From NCBI GenBank assembly GCA_039707465.1, contig CM077648.1:29019119-29083118 (forward strand): a DNA stretch of 64,000 bases. The letters run 5' to 3'. Source of the DNA: Rhabdophis nuchalis. Its lineage: Eukaryota; Chordata; Lepidosauria; Squamata; Natricidae. Shown here piece by piece: positions 33,634 to 46,121 of this stretch. How positions within the stretch are numbered: position 1 is the stretch's first letter; every line of letters begins with the position of its first letter. A program made the position numbers and the translations under genes. The notes beneath the pieces are model-generated. The model worked only from the letters and a program-made list of their open reading frames with translations, made no database searches and was not told the DNA's origin.

Positions 33634-34977
33634 GACAGAAAAAAATTAGTTTATGCTGCACTGCATACATACGCTGATTGTTTTAAAATTGACTTATGAA
33701 CAGCCTGGTGTAATGCAAGCTGTTTTTAAGTAGAAAATTGTATTCCATGTAATCTGCAAAGAAAATTAGTGAAGGGATTCTAAGGCTACTTAATTGTTTT
33801 GAACTTTCTATTTAAAACAGAAATGAGTTAACCAGTAGGAGCTAGTGCTATGTGCTAAGCTACAAGAACAAAGAAATGCTTGCATGCTCACCTTACAATA
33901 AGTTCCAATGAATTATGAGGCTTTTCCTCCCTGCATAGGTAAGCATGCCTGGCAGGCATAGGTCTTGTAGTTGTATTTTGTCAGCACACTATTGTCATTC
34001 TCATTATGTACAAACTGGAGGTTTTCTTCTTCCTCATTTGTGTGGCCTTTCATTTTGTGTATAGGTGATTGTCAGCAAGAGATAAAAATATTTTTATCTT
34101 TTAACTTCAGCAGGGGTCTAAACTGGCTTACTGAATATGAATTGAAATAATACAAGCTAGAACAAAAGAAAGCACAGAACTAGTCAAGTTGACAATGGGA
34201 CCCAGAATAGAGCTCCTGAAATTGCTATTGATGAAGAGGCTCATAGAAAAAAATAAGCTGAATTAAATTTAATCATATATATAACATTTCCAGTTTTTAA
34301 AGCAACATTTTTCCTTCTTTATTGTATATTTGTACTCTTGCATGAATAAATGGATTTGATGCTATGAATAAATGCTATGAGATCTAATGAATAAGAACTG
34401 AAACCTTCAAGGTCTTTATCAAATGTCAGTAATAAGAAGCAAGCACATTAATATCATTATACATTCTTTTTCCCCACTAAATTATATTAATTGCCTTTCT
34501 TTAGAGTTCACTTTTTAAAATAGTTCAGTGTTTTTCACTTCAATTGAACAAAATGGATAAAACAACCAGTCTATTTAATTATACAGCTGAAGTTGGCTTT
34601 TTAAAATTAAATCTGTGGAAAAGATACTCAAAATAATATATTCCACTCAACTTCCAGGTAAAGACACTTCATATCATTAAAACCCTTTAATGCCATTAAA
34701 ATTTTCAAATAATTCTAGACAGCTTCCTGTCTCTTTCAGTGTTTTGTAAAGGACTAACTTGTTACTTTTATCATGCAACTAGTACCACAGATTTTAAAGC
34801 AGAGAGTCTGCAAACAACTTTTCTGTTTCAGACAATTATCAGGAAGATCAAAGTGTAAGAAAACAATATGACTTTAGGGTTTTCAGATTTTATTAATGAC
34901 AGTACTAGTAATGGTAGGAATGAAATACAATTTAAAATAAAAGCATCTTGAATAATATTAAGTTATATGGCATCTTT
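33634..34977. other. Intergenic 3' flank of MND1
   Basis: AT-rich; nothing recognised. Further AATAAA-type signals on the minus strand exist in this stretch (TTTATT near 34890), so the exact end of MND1 transcripts cannot be fixed. Confidence 0.45.
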
Positions 34978-34983
34978 TTTATT
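34978..34983 (-). terminator. Candidate MND1 polyadenylation signal
   Basis: AATAAA on the minus strand, only 8 nt after the stop codon at 34992. Cleavage 10-30 nt further on would give a very short 3' UTR. An alternative signal lies near 34890. Confidence 0.4.
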
Positions 34984-34991
34984 AAACACTT

Positions 34992-35098
34992 TCAATCAAT
35001 ATAGTCAAAATCTTCTGGTATACCAAATGTCTTGTCAATTTTATTGTCTTCAAATCCAAACTTCCGTTTAGCCCAAGATTTTACAGCAAATATATTAT
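34992..35098 (-). CDS. MND1: MND1, last coding exon (C-terminus and stop)
   Basis: On the minus strand a TCTACAG acceptor is followed by 107 nt of coding sequence ending in TGA. With the G from the previous exon it starts [16 protein letters not shown], and the end is [13 protein letters not shown]. I recall the human MND1 C-terminus as [35 protein letters not shown], so only a few conservative changes are seen. MND1 forms a heterodimer with HOP2 (PSMC3IP) that stimulates DMC1/RAD51 strand exchange in meiotic recombination in the nucleus. This exon encodes the conserved C-terminal segment after the coiled coils. The stop position equals the human one. Confidence 0.97.
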
Positions 35099-36267
35099 CT
35101 GTAGATAAAGTAAATGAAAAACAATGGATATTAGGGCTTCAAGTGTTTGTAATGATAAGCATAATAAAAGACCCTTAATGCTTAAAGATAATTAACAGAT
35201 CTACAAATTGTTATCCTGAGGCCCTTCCTCAGACATAAATCACCTATTTGGTAGCAACATCTAACAGTGATTATTTTGTGATTTCCAATTCTCATGCAGA
35301 GATCAGGATAAGAACTACACTGAAATCCCTTTCTCTGTATGAGAGACTTCAGCAGTATCCAAAAGGCAACGGATTGCGCCATAGGCACGTGGCGAACAGT
35401 TCAGCACAAAATCTACTGAGCTTAGAACTTGATGTACACACTTTACCTGAGGAGTTATATGTGATTGAAAAGTTATATGTCTCCGGGGGTTTCTATACTG
35501 GCAGGCTCCAGTTTTTCCTCTGTTTATTTAGACTCTTAACTAGATTTTAACCACAATTGTTTACTTCCTATTCATTTGATTCAGGAATTTTTAAAAAGAA
35601 ACAAACCCTTCCCTCTCTCTACACTGAAATAGAAGACTGAAATACCAATCTATTTGACTACAACCCAATAGAATAAAATTATGATAATCTCTAGGTTTTA
35701 CAGTGCTAGCTGTGATTTGATTTTTCCTGTTGATTTAAGTGTCACAGTATTTCCTGCATGGTATCTTGCATCCAATTTAGCATCAAACAGATACAGAAAT
35801 GATAAAACTGATTATAACTTTGAAAGAATTGTACTTAATAAAGCATGACTGTTCAAAAGAACTGGTCAATAAAGCAGTGAGGGAGAAAGGTTTTTGAGAA
35901 AAAGAGTATAATAAAGATAGGTGTGCATATGTCATGAAGTGAATAAGTAAGTATGTGATGACATATATATTTAGCAGTCATTTTTCTCCAATTTAGTATA
36001 AGTTAATTTTACAACAGGAGTTGTATCTCTGTTACAAAGAGATGGAAAATCACAAGGAAAGAAATCAAGTATTCAATTTGTTTGCAAACACTTAATATGT
36101 TATTCTTTTATCCTTCAGTTACTAGCAAACAATTGAAATAGGAAATTCAAAAGAATAAATTCACACTATAGGGAAAAATAGTTAAAATAAAAAAAACCTT
36201 TAAACTTTTCAAGACTTTAAAATAGTCTTGATTTTTTTAAAAATATGGCCAAATGCAATCCTAAATA
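35099..36267. other. MND1 last intron, no recognisable feature (first part)
   Basis: AT-rich intron sequence. A 100-codon plus-strand frame at 35248-35550 has no recognised domain and is antisense within the intron; I take it as chance. Confidence 0.45.
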
Positions 36268-36614
36268 CAAGTAGTCCTCAGCTTAGAACAATTCATTTAG
36301 AGACTGTTCAAAGTTACAATGGCACTGAAAAAACACAACAGTTGAAGCATCCCCATGGTTACATGATCAAAATTCAGATGCTTAGCAACTGACTCATATT
36401 TATGATGGTTGCAGTGTTCCTAGGGTCATATGATCACCTTCAAACAAACAAACTCAATGGGGAAGCAAGATATAGTACTAAACAACTGTATTATTAACTT
36501 AAGAACTGCGATGATTTACTTAACAACTGTGGCAAGAAAGGTTGTAAAATGGGGCAAAACTTCCTTAGCAACAAAAATTTGGGGTTCATTTGTGGTCGTA
36601 AGTTGAAGACTACG
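36268..36614 (+). mobile_element. TIR element of the GTAGTCCTCGACTTAC family
   Basis: Bounded by TA at 36266-36267 and 36615-36616. The left end CAAGTAGTCCTCAGCTTAGA is inverted to the right end TCGTAAGTTGAAGACTACG. About 347 bp and the best complete copy of this family in the window. Internal text includes CAAAGTTACAATGGCACTGA and TTATGATGGTTGCAGTGTTC. No transposase. Confidence 0.85.
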
Positions 36615-37433
36615 TAGTAGATGACAGTTCTATAATCAAAAAGGGTTTTTCCAGCTGGCTACTTCTAAGCTTCTACAGAAGAGTTTCTAAAAACTATTTT
36701 ATTGAACTAGAAATTTCACAAAAAAGACAATTCTTCTTATTTAATTATTTGCAGTTTTATTGATTCATTTTAGGTAACATGCAAATGTACTTCTCAGTGA
36801 TAAAATTGATGGAGCTGAAACATGATTACGTACCAATAATTTTGGACTTGATTACATGTGACTGTTCCTGGAAAACTGTCCCAATGTGGAATATGTTGCA
36901 ATGTTATGTGATGAAATTGTAATTACAATGTAAAATAATATACCATTCATATCATCATTCACAATAATCTGACAATGAGCAAGCCAATTTATTGTGTCAG
37001 CTGCTTTATATGATTACCATGAACCATATATTACTGTGCACTCTACTACAAAATCCCAAGTAATTGCAAATTAATTTACACATTTCACTGCTTTTCATTC
37101 AAATACTTGGTTAGTTTGTAACAATCATCATTATTTGCTGAAGATTTTCACACTGTGTGTGTGTGTGTGTGTGTAAAATGCTTAACACTCAAACAAAAAG
37201 TGATACCTAGCAAAAACATTGTGAATCAGAAATCACAAAAATTATATTACAACAATGGCAAACTTCACCAGTAATAGTTATTTTGAGTTTTTAGCAATCT
37301 GTTGCCTCAAAAATAAATCAGTTTTATGTAAAAAATAATAATTAAAATATTAAGTTAAAACTTGTATCTTTCCATGTATTTATTTTTGTTCACAGAAGAA
37401 TGAATGCTGTAAAATAATATAATGCAGACACAC
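36615..37433. other. MND1 last intron, remainder
   Basis: AT-rich; contains a (GT)n microsatellite at about 37155-37174. Nothing else recognised. Confidence 0.5.
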
Positions 37434-37478
37434 CAGTCCATCTGTTGGTTGCTTCCTTAGCTATTTTATTTGCTTGAC
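37434..37478 (-). CDS. MND1: MND1, penultimate coding exon (45 nt)
   Basis: A minus-strand CTTTTTAG acceptor opens a 45-nt exon, closed by a GGTGTG donor. Joined to the C ending the previous exon, it reads R-Q-A-N-K-I-A-K-E-A-T-N-R-W-T plus G, the first base of the next Asp codon. The human text that I recall is RQANKVAKEAANRWTD. Entry and exit phases fit both neighbours exactly. It lies 12.6 kb downstream of the preceding exon and 2.3 kb upstream of the last one. It encodes the hinge between the coiled-coil and C-terminal segments. Confidence 0.96.
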
Positions 37479-38249
37479 CTAAAAAGAAGAACAAATAAAC
37501 AAATAAAATTCCACAGAAACAATTCATTAGATCAATAACTGAACAGACTCAGAAGAATAAAACTATATTTTCAAATTTACTGTGCATTTTAAATAGTTTA
37601 ATTTTTTTTTACTGTTTCTTTGAAGTTAATTTTCAACCAATCCTCAAAGATTAGTAATTTCATCAAAACAAAATTATATGCTGAATTAATGCCTTCTATC
37701 AGTTACAACTGAAAATTCTTGACATATATCTGGCTATACTACATGAAAATAAGAATCCTTTAGTGCTTCACAAGATTAGAAAAGGCTATGCTCTAAGAAG
37801 AAACAATCTATTGTACAAAAATTTAAAAGTTAGGATATCTGAATTCTGTAATGCATAATTAAGAATGTTATTTGAAACAATGCTTTTATTGAATACATTT
37901 ATTTTAAAAAACCATGGATGAATTACAGAGTCTTCATTAGTAAAAATCCATGCTCCTTTGTTAGAAATCATTTGGGCAACTTCTTAATGTGCCAGTTCAT
38001 ATATTCTTGTTATTCACTTTCCTCTGCTATGGGACAATTTATAAAATGGGAATTGGCAGCTAGTAAAGTTCATAAGGGTATGCTGAAAGCTTCTGCATCC
38101 AAAGTTCTACACAATGAGTTCATTTGCTTATAGAAACAGAAAACACTGGTTAAGGTGAACATCGCCTCCTAAAATATATATATCAATTTGATGCAATTAT
38201 TTAATCACATACCAAAATAATACCAAAACATTTCTACAGTAGAGTAGCC
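37479..38249. other. MND1 intron, no recognisable feature
   Basis: AT-rich intron sequence at the acceptor side of the long intron. Confidence 0.45.
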
Positions 38250-38373
38250 TATGGTCACTTAACAGTTAGGACAATTAATAAATGGAACAACTTGCCTCCA
38301 GAAGTTGTGAATATTCCAACACTGAAAGTTTTTAAGAATAGAATGAACAACTATTTGTCTGAAATGGTATATG
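38250..38373 (+). mobile_element. CR1-type LINE 3' fragment
   Basis: Reads ACAGTTAGGACAATTAATAA, then AACTTGCCTCCAGAAGTTGT and GAAATGGTATATGG, matching the plus-strand CR1 tail at 3.9-4.1 kb. It is cut off on the right by the next element, which therefore inserted later. Confidence 0.75.
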
Positions 38374-38902
38374 GCTGTGATAGCGAACCTATGGCATGCA
38401 TGCCACAGGTGGCATGCAGAGTCCTCTCTCTAGGCAGGTGAGCTGTAATCCCAGCTCAGCTCCACAGCACATGTGTGTGCGCCTCCCGCCACCCAGCTAA
38501 TATTTAGGTCTCTGCCACACATACAGGAGACAAGCGTGCATGTATGGGGGGCAGGGCGCACATGCAGAGGTTGCCCATGAATGCACGGAGGTGCTTATTG
38601 GGGTTGTGCATATGCACACCGGGAAGATGATCTTCCAGTTTCTGGGGTGCACATGTACACTGGCCATCTGGTCTTTGAGTGCACATGCATGCCAGAATCC
38701 AGAAGACCAGGTAGAATGTGCGCCCTGGAAACCAGAAAATTATTTTTCTGGCATGTGCATTGGGCGGCTGCTTTTCCGGTTTCCGGCACTCCCACACACG
38801 TGAAGACCAGTTGGTTGGCGCACCGGAACCCAGAAGAACAATGGGCGATGGCTCGCTTGCATGTCACTTCTGGCACACATGCCATAGGTTCGCCATCATG
38901 GT
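38374..38902. mobile_element. hAT-type non-autonomous element, inserted in a CR1 tail
   Basis: The left end has GATAGCGAACCTATGGCATG and the right end CATGCCATAGGTTCGCCATC, which are inverted repeats. The inside is GC-rich and gives several overlapping spurious frames on both strands. I could not make out a convincing 8-bp target duplication. The same terminus occurs at about 2090. Confidence 0.75.
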
Positions 38903-40880
38903 CCTAGCCTCTAATATAAAGAACTATTTTATTTAAAATTTGCAGATGAGATCATACAGCTGTTTAAAAAAAAGTTCAAGTATTTAGAAAAGCTTCCATA
39001 CTTTTGACTTTGCCATGACATATAAAACAAAAAATGTTTTTAAAATGAACCTTAGCATGCTAAACTGCTGAGTAAATAAAAATTAACTTCAGATTAAAAA
39101 TAACTAAAAACAAAAGAAAGGAAAAAGAAGATAAAAGAAAAAAGGATCCTGTAAATTACATTACAAGGACAGGTTCTTATCTAAAATGATACATATTCCC
39201 TAAAATGATATAATGAATCATGAATATTACAGTAAGATTTCACTGTAATTAGCATAGGAACAAAAATAAATGTTACTTTAAATAATCATATTTTAATCAA
39301 AATATCAAACTAATCATAAAATTTTACAATTTTATAAATCTATTTTATTGGAAATAAGCAAACATATTTAAAATTTGAAACACCATTTGTAATAGAGTAT
39401 TCTTGCTTGCTTTTGCATAATTCCTGGTCCTTATTTTGTACATAGCCATTCTTATTCACTGAAATCAAAGGAAAAAAGAGAAGTAAAAAACCTGCTTCAA
39501 AATGCCTGCAGCTTGCAAAAAAACCTGGCAGGCAATAAACTGCTTTCTCACTCTTTCCTCCCATGCAGACAGAGTGTGATAACAACCACAGCCCATTTTC
39601 TCTTTCCTCTATAGCCTAATGTTTGAGTCCCTTGTGCATTCTTGCAACTTTTTCCTTCTTCATGGTCTTTTTTCTTGCCCTCTACTGCAATTCTATCTGT
39701 AAAAAGATGGTCTTATAGTTCATGAGGGTTTGCAACCCACATGCTAGGAAATCTTATACAAACAGAATTTTAAAAAACTTTTATTGTATTTCTTTAAATA
39801 CAGTTGCTCTGCTGCCAAATGTTGATAGACAATAAATAACATTGGTGAAAGTCAGCTATAGATTTCCCCTGCGAGTATTCTATAATATTTTTAGCCAGAC
39901 CCCAGACTCCCCAAATCCACAATTCTAAGACAAATATAGGCATCCTGAATAGTGATACATCCAAATTAATATTAACAATCTTACCAATGTTGGCCCAAAA
40001 TAGGACTACAGAGTAAGACTAAACCAATGTTCCATCTCATGAGTTAATTTCAACCAGCCTGTATAAAACATAGCTGAAGGAAACAAAATTTTGCTTTAAA
40101 GCACCACTCCATTGGTTTAAAGACAGAACAATCAACTATTTATTGCAGAAGTCACATAAATAACCTGCAACAATTTTGTCAACTATCTATGACAAACAGT
40201 TATTTGCTTAAGTGTTATTAAGACACCCTCCTTGCTCTCAGGACATGAAGACCTGTTAAAAATATGTTCAGGACATGTCATTACATGGCGTTTCTATCTC
40301 TGTTCCTGGTTCTGTTCAAGTGAGGCAGGCTAAAGCTAAATCAAGTTGATTTGACAGGCAAATGGAGTTTTCTGTCAGAAAACACAACACAATCCCCTTT
40401 ACCAACATTCTGATCCAGACGCTGAGGGAGATCAGTGACCAGCAGGTTTCCAGATGCCCTGATGCAGCACCATTCATTCTCTAGCCACGAGGCTCTGAGG
40501 CTCTAGGATCTCTTGTGTTTTTTGCTAGAGAGAGCCCACCCAAGCAACCAAAGGGTATTTTAGAATGTTTCTTCTTTGCTTGGAAAAGCTCTGTGCTTGC
40601 TAAAGAATTTATAAAAAATAGTGGCATCAGAAAAACTAGAAGCCTCTGTAGAATAGAAAAAACTCCTAAGGAGACAGGCGTCCTTTATCCTCCCTCCCTG
40701 CTTCTGTTTCCTGCACTTGCTCTTATCTCTGAACTTACAGGCAGCATTCACCTACAAGTGCAGTCCCGATTCCATCTGAGGGTAGCAGCTTTACTGGCCT
40801 CGTTTTGGTGGCACATCAAGAAGTATATTGTGGGGGGAAGCAGATTTAGAAAGAGCAGGCCTGCCCCTACTTCAAGGACA
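38903..40880. other. MND1 long intron, no recognisable feature
   Basis: AT-rich. The 155-codon plus-strand frame at 40515-40982 runs into the next repeat, lacks recognisable domains and is antisense to MND1; I do not call it a gene. Confidence 0.4.
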
Positions 40881-41570
40881 CAGGTAGTCCTGAAGTTACA
40901 AAGGCAATTAGGACTGGAATTTCCAACAGGAAGTTATGTGTGGTTATCATGCGCAATGTCACATGGCTGCATGGCTTGGTGATGGTAAATCTCGGTAATC
41001 CTTGTTGCTACGATTAAGCCAAATTTGCAGGTTATTAAGTGAGGACCTCACACAACCATGACTTGTGATCTTGGAAAACTGCTGCCTTACAACAAGCAGT
41101 CAATGGGGAAGCCAGAATGAAGTCATAGGCTCTGGGCAGCCTGCAAGCAGGCCAGCAGATGGGTTAGTGCTAATGAGTGCAGCTACAAAAGGAAAGTGCT
41201 GCTCTAGTGCTCTACAAATATTGGACAGATGTGCATGTTCTTCAGATTGCAGATGGGGAGTGTGCTGTGAGTGGGCAGATGCAACTCACTTCATATTCTG
41301 TAGCGGGCTCCTTAGGAAAAAAAAATGGCAGAGGTGATTTATGGGACCAACTTGCGACGTTCCCTTCTGGCTTACCCATTGACTTGGATGAGGTGACCAC
41401 CCACTGCTTCAACCACATAAGTGTGAGGTGGTTGCCAAGTGCCTGAATCACATATAAATAACTAAAAGAATGATGTGACAGTTGGAACTTTGAGCAACAC
41501 TCATTCGGTGCTGTTGCAATTTTGAACAGTCGCCGAGTGTTAATTGAGAACTGAGAAAAGTATGAAGGAT
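40881..41570 (+). mobile_element. Degenerate, expanded TIR element (GTAGTCCT family)
   Basis: The left end CAGGTAGTCCTGAAGTTACA matches the family terminus. CAGTCAATGGGGAAGCCAGA and text near 41510-41560 match the interior and the decayed right end. The centre contains about 300 bp not seen in other copies, so it may include another insertion. Confidence 0.5.
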
Positions 41571-42825
41571 CAACTGCAGATGACCATTATACATATATAG
41601 TTCTAGTCATAAATTTCTGGATTAACTTTACATTACTTTACATGTAAGACATTCAAAATTCTTCTAGTATTTTTTCCACCGTCAACGTGTTTCTTAGAAA
41701 TAGCGCTCAACAGAAAAAAATACTTTGTGGGAAGGCCATTAACAAGACAAAATGTATGTATACTGCTGTTGTATTTGAGATTATACAATATTTTAGGTAT
41801 TCATATTGGTTTTACTATAATCAAAAGAGAAAAGGGAAAGGGCAGGAAAAGAGATTTAAATTACGTAGAACCTTTTTATGGTTATTATTTTAGAAAGTGT
41901 GGAGTATTGTGAAATAACAAACTATTACTTTAATAAAAAATAAATATAACGAATTTTCATTGAGAATATACTGGCAATGTAGTGAAATAAGGAAAAATGA
42001 AAAAAGAAAAAAAACTTTTGACATTAAAAAAATATCAAGCATGCACATCTGAATTTACAAAACAAGAAGTAGCTTGGACCAGTATGAGTTGTCAGCTTGC
42101 AAATATCCACCAACAAGCAAGTTTGAGAGTTTCTTTTTCAGTCAACAATAGCCAAATACTCTGAAACACTTTCCACTTAGATATCAAGTAACACAGTATA
42201 CGATAAATCTTCCCTCCCCCATCCAAAAGAAAGCATTTCTGTAACACTATTCTATTTTTGGCTTGGATTCATTTATTCCAGTATCTTCTGAAATCATAGT
42301 TGATAGACGCTCTGAGTTGCAGCTTTGTACTTTTCTGAAAGAATAATTCTTTGTTTTTAACTAATGAGACAACTACTGTAAAAGCAATGACTGTTCTCTA
42401 AGTCTAGGTCTGTTACTCTAGGAAGAGTAACCTACTGGGGGCAAAACCTATTCAAATGCTGACAATAAAAAGTGGGGAATTTTAGAGTACAATATTTTTT
42501 TATTTTTAAGATACAAATTTGCTTCTATAGCAGAAATTGTAAAATTGAACTTAAAGGGTGGATCCAAAATTGGTATATTATACAGTATAATTGAAATACA
42601 TTCTGTTTAAAGAGAGATACCTCCCATTTAAATTAGGGCTGATTTATATCAATTAAAATGCTATTTTAAGTACACTATTTATAATTAGTGCAGTATAGGA
42701 TTTTCTAACCTACAACACAGGACCCTACCAAGAAGGCTATTGATTGAGATGGTAGCATAACTGATGCATATACATGCTTCTCTGTGTCATGCAAATATTA
42801 TGTTTTGCTATAGCACTATAGAGGT
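41571..42825. other. MND1 long intron, no recognisable feature
   Basis: AT-rich; nothing recognised. A fragment of the GTAGTCCT family (AGGTAATCCTCAATTTACAA) follows at about 42826-42860. Confidence 0.45.
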
Positions 42826-43754
42826 AATCCTCAATTTACAACCACAATTAAGCCCAAAATATTCTCCAGAATATTTATTTATTGAAAAGGTTTGCATGCC
42901 TATTTTGAACACTACTCTGGACAGTGTGTAACAATAATAAAACCCAGTAATTAAAAACCATAAACCATAAAATCAAACCAAAAAGCCCATTCTCAATTCT
43001 ACCTTGGGATGGCCCACAACTGGCTCCAGATATCCTGATTCTATCCCAGCAACTGGGTAAAAAGGCTAAAAGAGAGGGCTGCCAAATCACCCTGAGGATT
43101 AGGCATTCCATAATGTAAGGGGCAGCCACAGAAAAGGCACATTTGTGAGTTACTACTAGGTGGCAAGATTTCAGGGAAGGGATCTGGAGCTTGCTCATCG
43201 TATCAGATCTCATTGGAAGGGCGGGTAATCTTAGGCACAGGCAGACCTGAAAATAACCTGTTTCTGTACCATGCAGGACTTTAAAAGTGATAACCAGTGC
43301 CTTGAATTGCAACCAGAAGGAAATTGGGACCCCACACAACTTGCTCAACAAAGTGTAACATGGGCATACTTAAGAATATTCAATATTGTGAGGGCTGCTG
43401 CATTTGGACTCCTTGTAGCTTCCAAGTGGTATTCAAAGGCAGGCTCATGTAGAACACATTGCAATAATCAAAATGGGAACTGATTAAATAGTGAGGGACC
43501 ATTAGCAAAGGCTCCTGAACTAGTAAAGGGTATGACTACTGCACAAGACAAATCTGTGCAAAATCCCCTCTAACAGCAGCTGAATCCCAGAGAACCCCCA
43601 GACTGCACACCAATTCAGTCTGAGGATGTACAATGTCATAAAGACAGCAAGGCACCAGATCCTGAGGGATCAAAACCCCAAAGGAACTGCATCTTCCCAG
43701 TCAGCTCAACCCCTCCCAGATTCGCACTATCTCCATATATAGATAGTAGACAGG

Positions 43755-43915
43755 ATACAGTGGTGGGTTATTATTTTTACCACTGGTTCGTTAGTGCACA
43801 TGCACCACTTCTGTGCATGCACAGAAATGTTCTAGGTGGGTGGGCGGAGCCTTCCGCTGCCACCACCAGTTCGCTCGATCCGAGCCGAACTCGGAGAAAC
43901 CCACCTCTGGACGGG
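43755..43915. mobile_element. Short GC-rich repeat inserted in the L2 relic
   Basis: Begins GTGGGTTATTATTTTTACCA and ends near AAACCCACCTCTGGACG, so short inverted ends (GTGGGTT / AACCCAC) are visible. The inside includes GGTGGGCGGAGCC. It resembles a known type of squamate repeat, but I cannot name it. Confidence 0.5.
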
Positions 43916-44109
43916 AGATACCTAATCCCTGAGGTGCCCCATGTAAAGGCCTCTCACTCCTTCACCAACGTTGACTGGAACATGCCACTGAAAAAAAAGG
44001 AGACCCACCAGAAAACAATGAATCCAAATTCTAAACTCTTAAGCCAGCCCAAAGGGGAATCAGAGTCAATGATATAAAAAACAGCTACTAGAGCTAGGAG
44101 AACCTAAAC

Positions 44110-44237
44110 CAGGGGTGTCAAACTGGTGGCCCGCAGGCCAGATGGGTCACAGGCCATCTACTCCAGCTCTGCAAAAGGAGGAAAAGTCACAATACGTCAT
44201 TTGACATCAACCTGATGCAGTGAGTTTGATATCTGTG
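44110..44237. mobile_element. hAT-type non-autonomous element (CAGGGGTGTCAAACT end)
   Basis: The left end CAGGGGTGTCAAACTGGTGG and the right end AGTTTGATATCTGTG are inverted counterparts. The flanking 8-mers ACCTAAAC (44102-44109) and ACCTAGAC (44238-44245) agree in 7 of 8 positions. Same family as 23976-24275, but shorter. Confidence 0.75.
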
Positions 44238-44583
44238 ACCTAGACTGTTGCTCCAAAGGTTATCAGCAAATGCAACCAATCCCATCTTCGTGCTATACAC
44301 TGGCTTGAACCTAGACAGAAAAGGGCCCAAATAATTTGCTTTACCCGTGGCTCTGTGAAGCTGAAAATTACCCTGTCATCAATCTTTCAGAAATCGTTGG
44401 AGGCTGGATAAAAGTTATCTAGCAAGGCTGGGTCAAAGAAGACTTCTTGAGAAGGAAGCGGACCATCTCCTCCTTCAGGGCAGGAAGTACACCTCCTCCC
44501 AGGTGTTAAAGGAATTAATCACCACTTGGACCCAGCCACGTGCAACCTCCAGGAAGCTTTAACGAGGAGGGGCATAGGTCTAG

Positions 44584-44660
44584 GCCAGGGGTCTCCAACC
44601 TTGGCAATTTTCAGACTTGTGGACTTCAACTCCCAGAATTCCTCAGCCAGCAAAGCTGGT
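44584..44660 (+). mobile_element. Short repeat (GGTCTCCAACCTTGGCAA family)
   Basis: Reads CAGGGGTCTCCAACCTTGGC, then TTCAACTCCCAGAATTCCTC and AGCCAGCAAAGCTGG. The CAGGGGT start suggests a hAT-type terminus. A reverse-oriented fragment occurs at 7843-7890. Confidence 0.55.
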
Positions 44661-44984
44661 CTAGAACAGTAACCAAGCTCATAACTGCAATGGCTCTATT
44701 CATTTCTTCAGAATAAACTGGCTCAAACTTCTCCCAGATTACAGGGTTCAGATGTGTCTTAGTCACTTCCAAAAAAACCTGCCTAGCCAAATTCCAATTC
44801 CAAATGAAGTTGAGACTTTATTTGAAAGATGCTGAGAATTTTCTCACAGTGAAAATAGATGGAATAGATGGAAATAGTGTGTCAGAGAAAAATAGAGAAG
44901 ATAACTGTAGAGTAGAAGGTAAAGAAACCTAGAAGAGATCATGCAAAATAAGGACATTTCAATCACAGCAAAGATCAGAATAAT
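44661..44984. other. MND1 long intron, no recognisable feature
   Basis: No recognised feature. Confidence 0.4.
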
Positions 44985-45285
44985 TAAAGCATAGTCTTTC
45001 TAATAGTAATTGATTGTTGTGAAAACTGGACACTAGGAAAGAAAAACATACACCTTGGATTTATGGATCTGGAAATCATTACAAAGAGTACCAGGGTCTG
45101 CAAGGAGAAACAGTCAATCAGTTCTGGATCAAACAAAGGCTAATTACTTCCTTGAGACAAGAATCAGCAAGAAGAAACTTAAATACTTTGATGTAAGTGC
45201 ATGATGGATTAAAAAGAATTATTGTGCTTGGCAAGAAACGCAAAAAGGAAAGTTAATGGATACAGTGGATAGTAGTGATGAAATA
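44985..45285 (+). mobile_element. RTE/BovB-type LINE remnant
   Basis: The segment reads through decayed versions of text known from BovB 3' coding regions: TGTTGTGAAAACTGGACACT, ATGGATCTGGAAATC, then CTGCAAGGAGAAACAGTCAA, AACTTAAATACTTTGATG and TTATTGTGCTTGGCAAGAAA. All frames have stops. BovB LINEs are abundant in squamates and known for horizontal transfer. Only this old fragment is present here. Confidence 0.6.
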
Positions 45286-46121
45286 AATCCTTGGAAAGTC
45301 CCTGAAAGAGCAATATAATTGTTAGAACAAGTTTGTGAACTTTTGCTCATAAGGTCACCATAAGGTCGCCATTTATCATATATCAACTGGAAATCTTGGT
45401 AGACCTTCTGGGCTTTATTTTCCACACTTTTGCGCTGTATCATTAAGCTACATATGAAGTGCAATCTTGAATAATTAGCAATATTTTTATGAGATGAACT
45501 GATGGTATCAGTTCAAACTTGAAACAAATGGCTAGCTCACATATGATAAAAGGAAGAATTTGCTTGCTGTTCTTTTTTCCACTTTTGTAGTATATGCACT
45601 AATAGGAAATAATAGAGACAAGCTGCTTCCTATCCAGATATCTAGGAGGTGGGAAACTGGGAACTGCTCTGCGTGGTTATGTAAAACTGAAAAATACAGC
45701 AGTATTTTTTCTAGATCACCTTCCACTGCTGAATACAAAGTCAAGTGCTCAACAATCTAAGTAAAAGAGAAATTATATTTTTTGTTACTTAATCCTTGAG
45801 AGATTTTTTTGACTAACAATGATATTGGCATTATTATATTTTACAATGCATGCTGATTAATACTCAGACCCAATATTTAACAATGTAGTTCCATGTAGGC
45901 CTAGCTATATGCTAACTTTTAATGTTTATTTCTCTGAAGCATAAAGGCAGATGTGACTTTGCTTATGCATTTTCACAATTTAAGAGAAATCCACAGTATA
46001 TGTTGTAGCAAGAGATAATACTTACCCACGTACATGCAATTAATGATTTCATGGAAAACAGCAAACACGATTGTACAAAATGTTCCTTTCACAAAGGATT
46101 TACTGTAACACATCTAGTAAA
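45286..46121. other. MND1 long intron, no recognisable feature
   Basis: Short overlapping frames on both strands, no motif; AT-rich. Confidence 0.45.

Larger units (their letters stand above)
42880..44580 (-). mobile_element. Old L2-type LINE relic, interrupted by two DNA elements
   Basis: Minus-strand translations give broken L2 C-terminal text (FKALVITFKVLHGTETGYF, and a diverged ATHKCAFSVAAP region) near 43050-43350. Farther right, at 44250-44580, there is decayed upstream reverse-transcriptase text. Two younger insertions at about 43755-43915 and 44110-44237 separate the pieces. No intact frame. Confidence 0.65.

Noticed and set aside
35248..35550. 100-codon plus-strand frame in the MND1 last intron
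   Set aside because: No motif, no splice context and no homology that I recognise; consistent with a chance frame.
40515..40982. 155-codon plus-strand frame
   Set aside because: It runs into a TIR element, is antisense to MND1 inside an intron, and shows no recognisable domain or coding signal.
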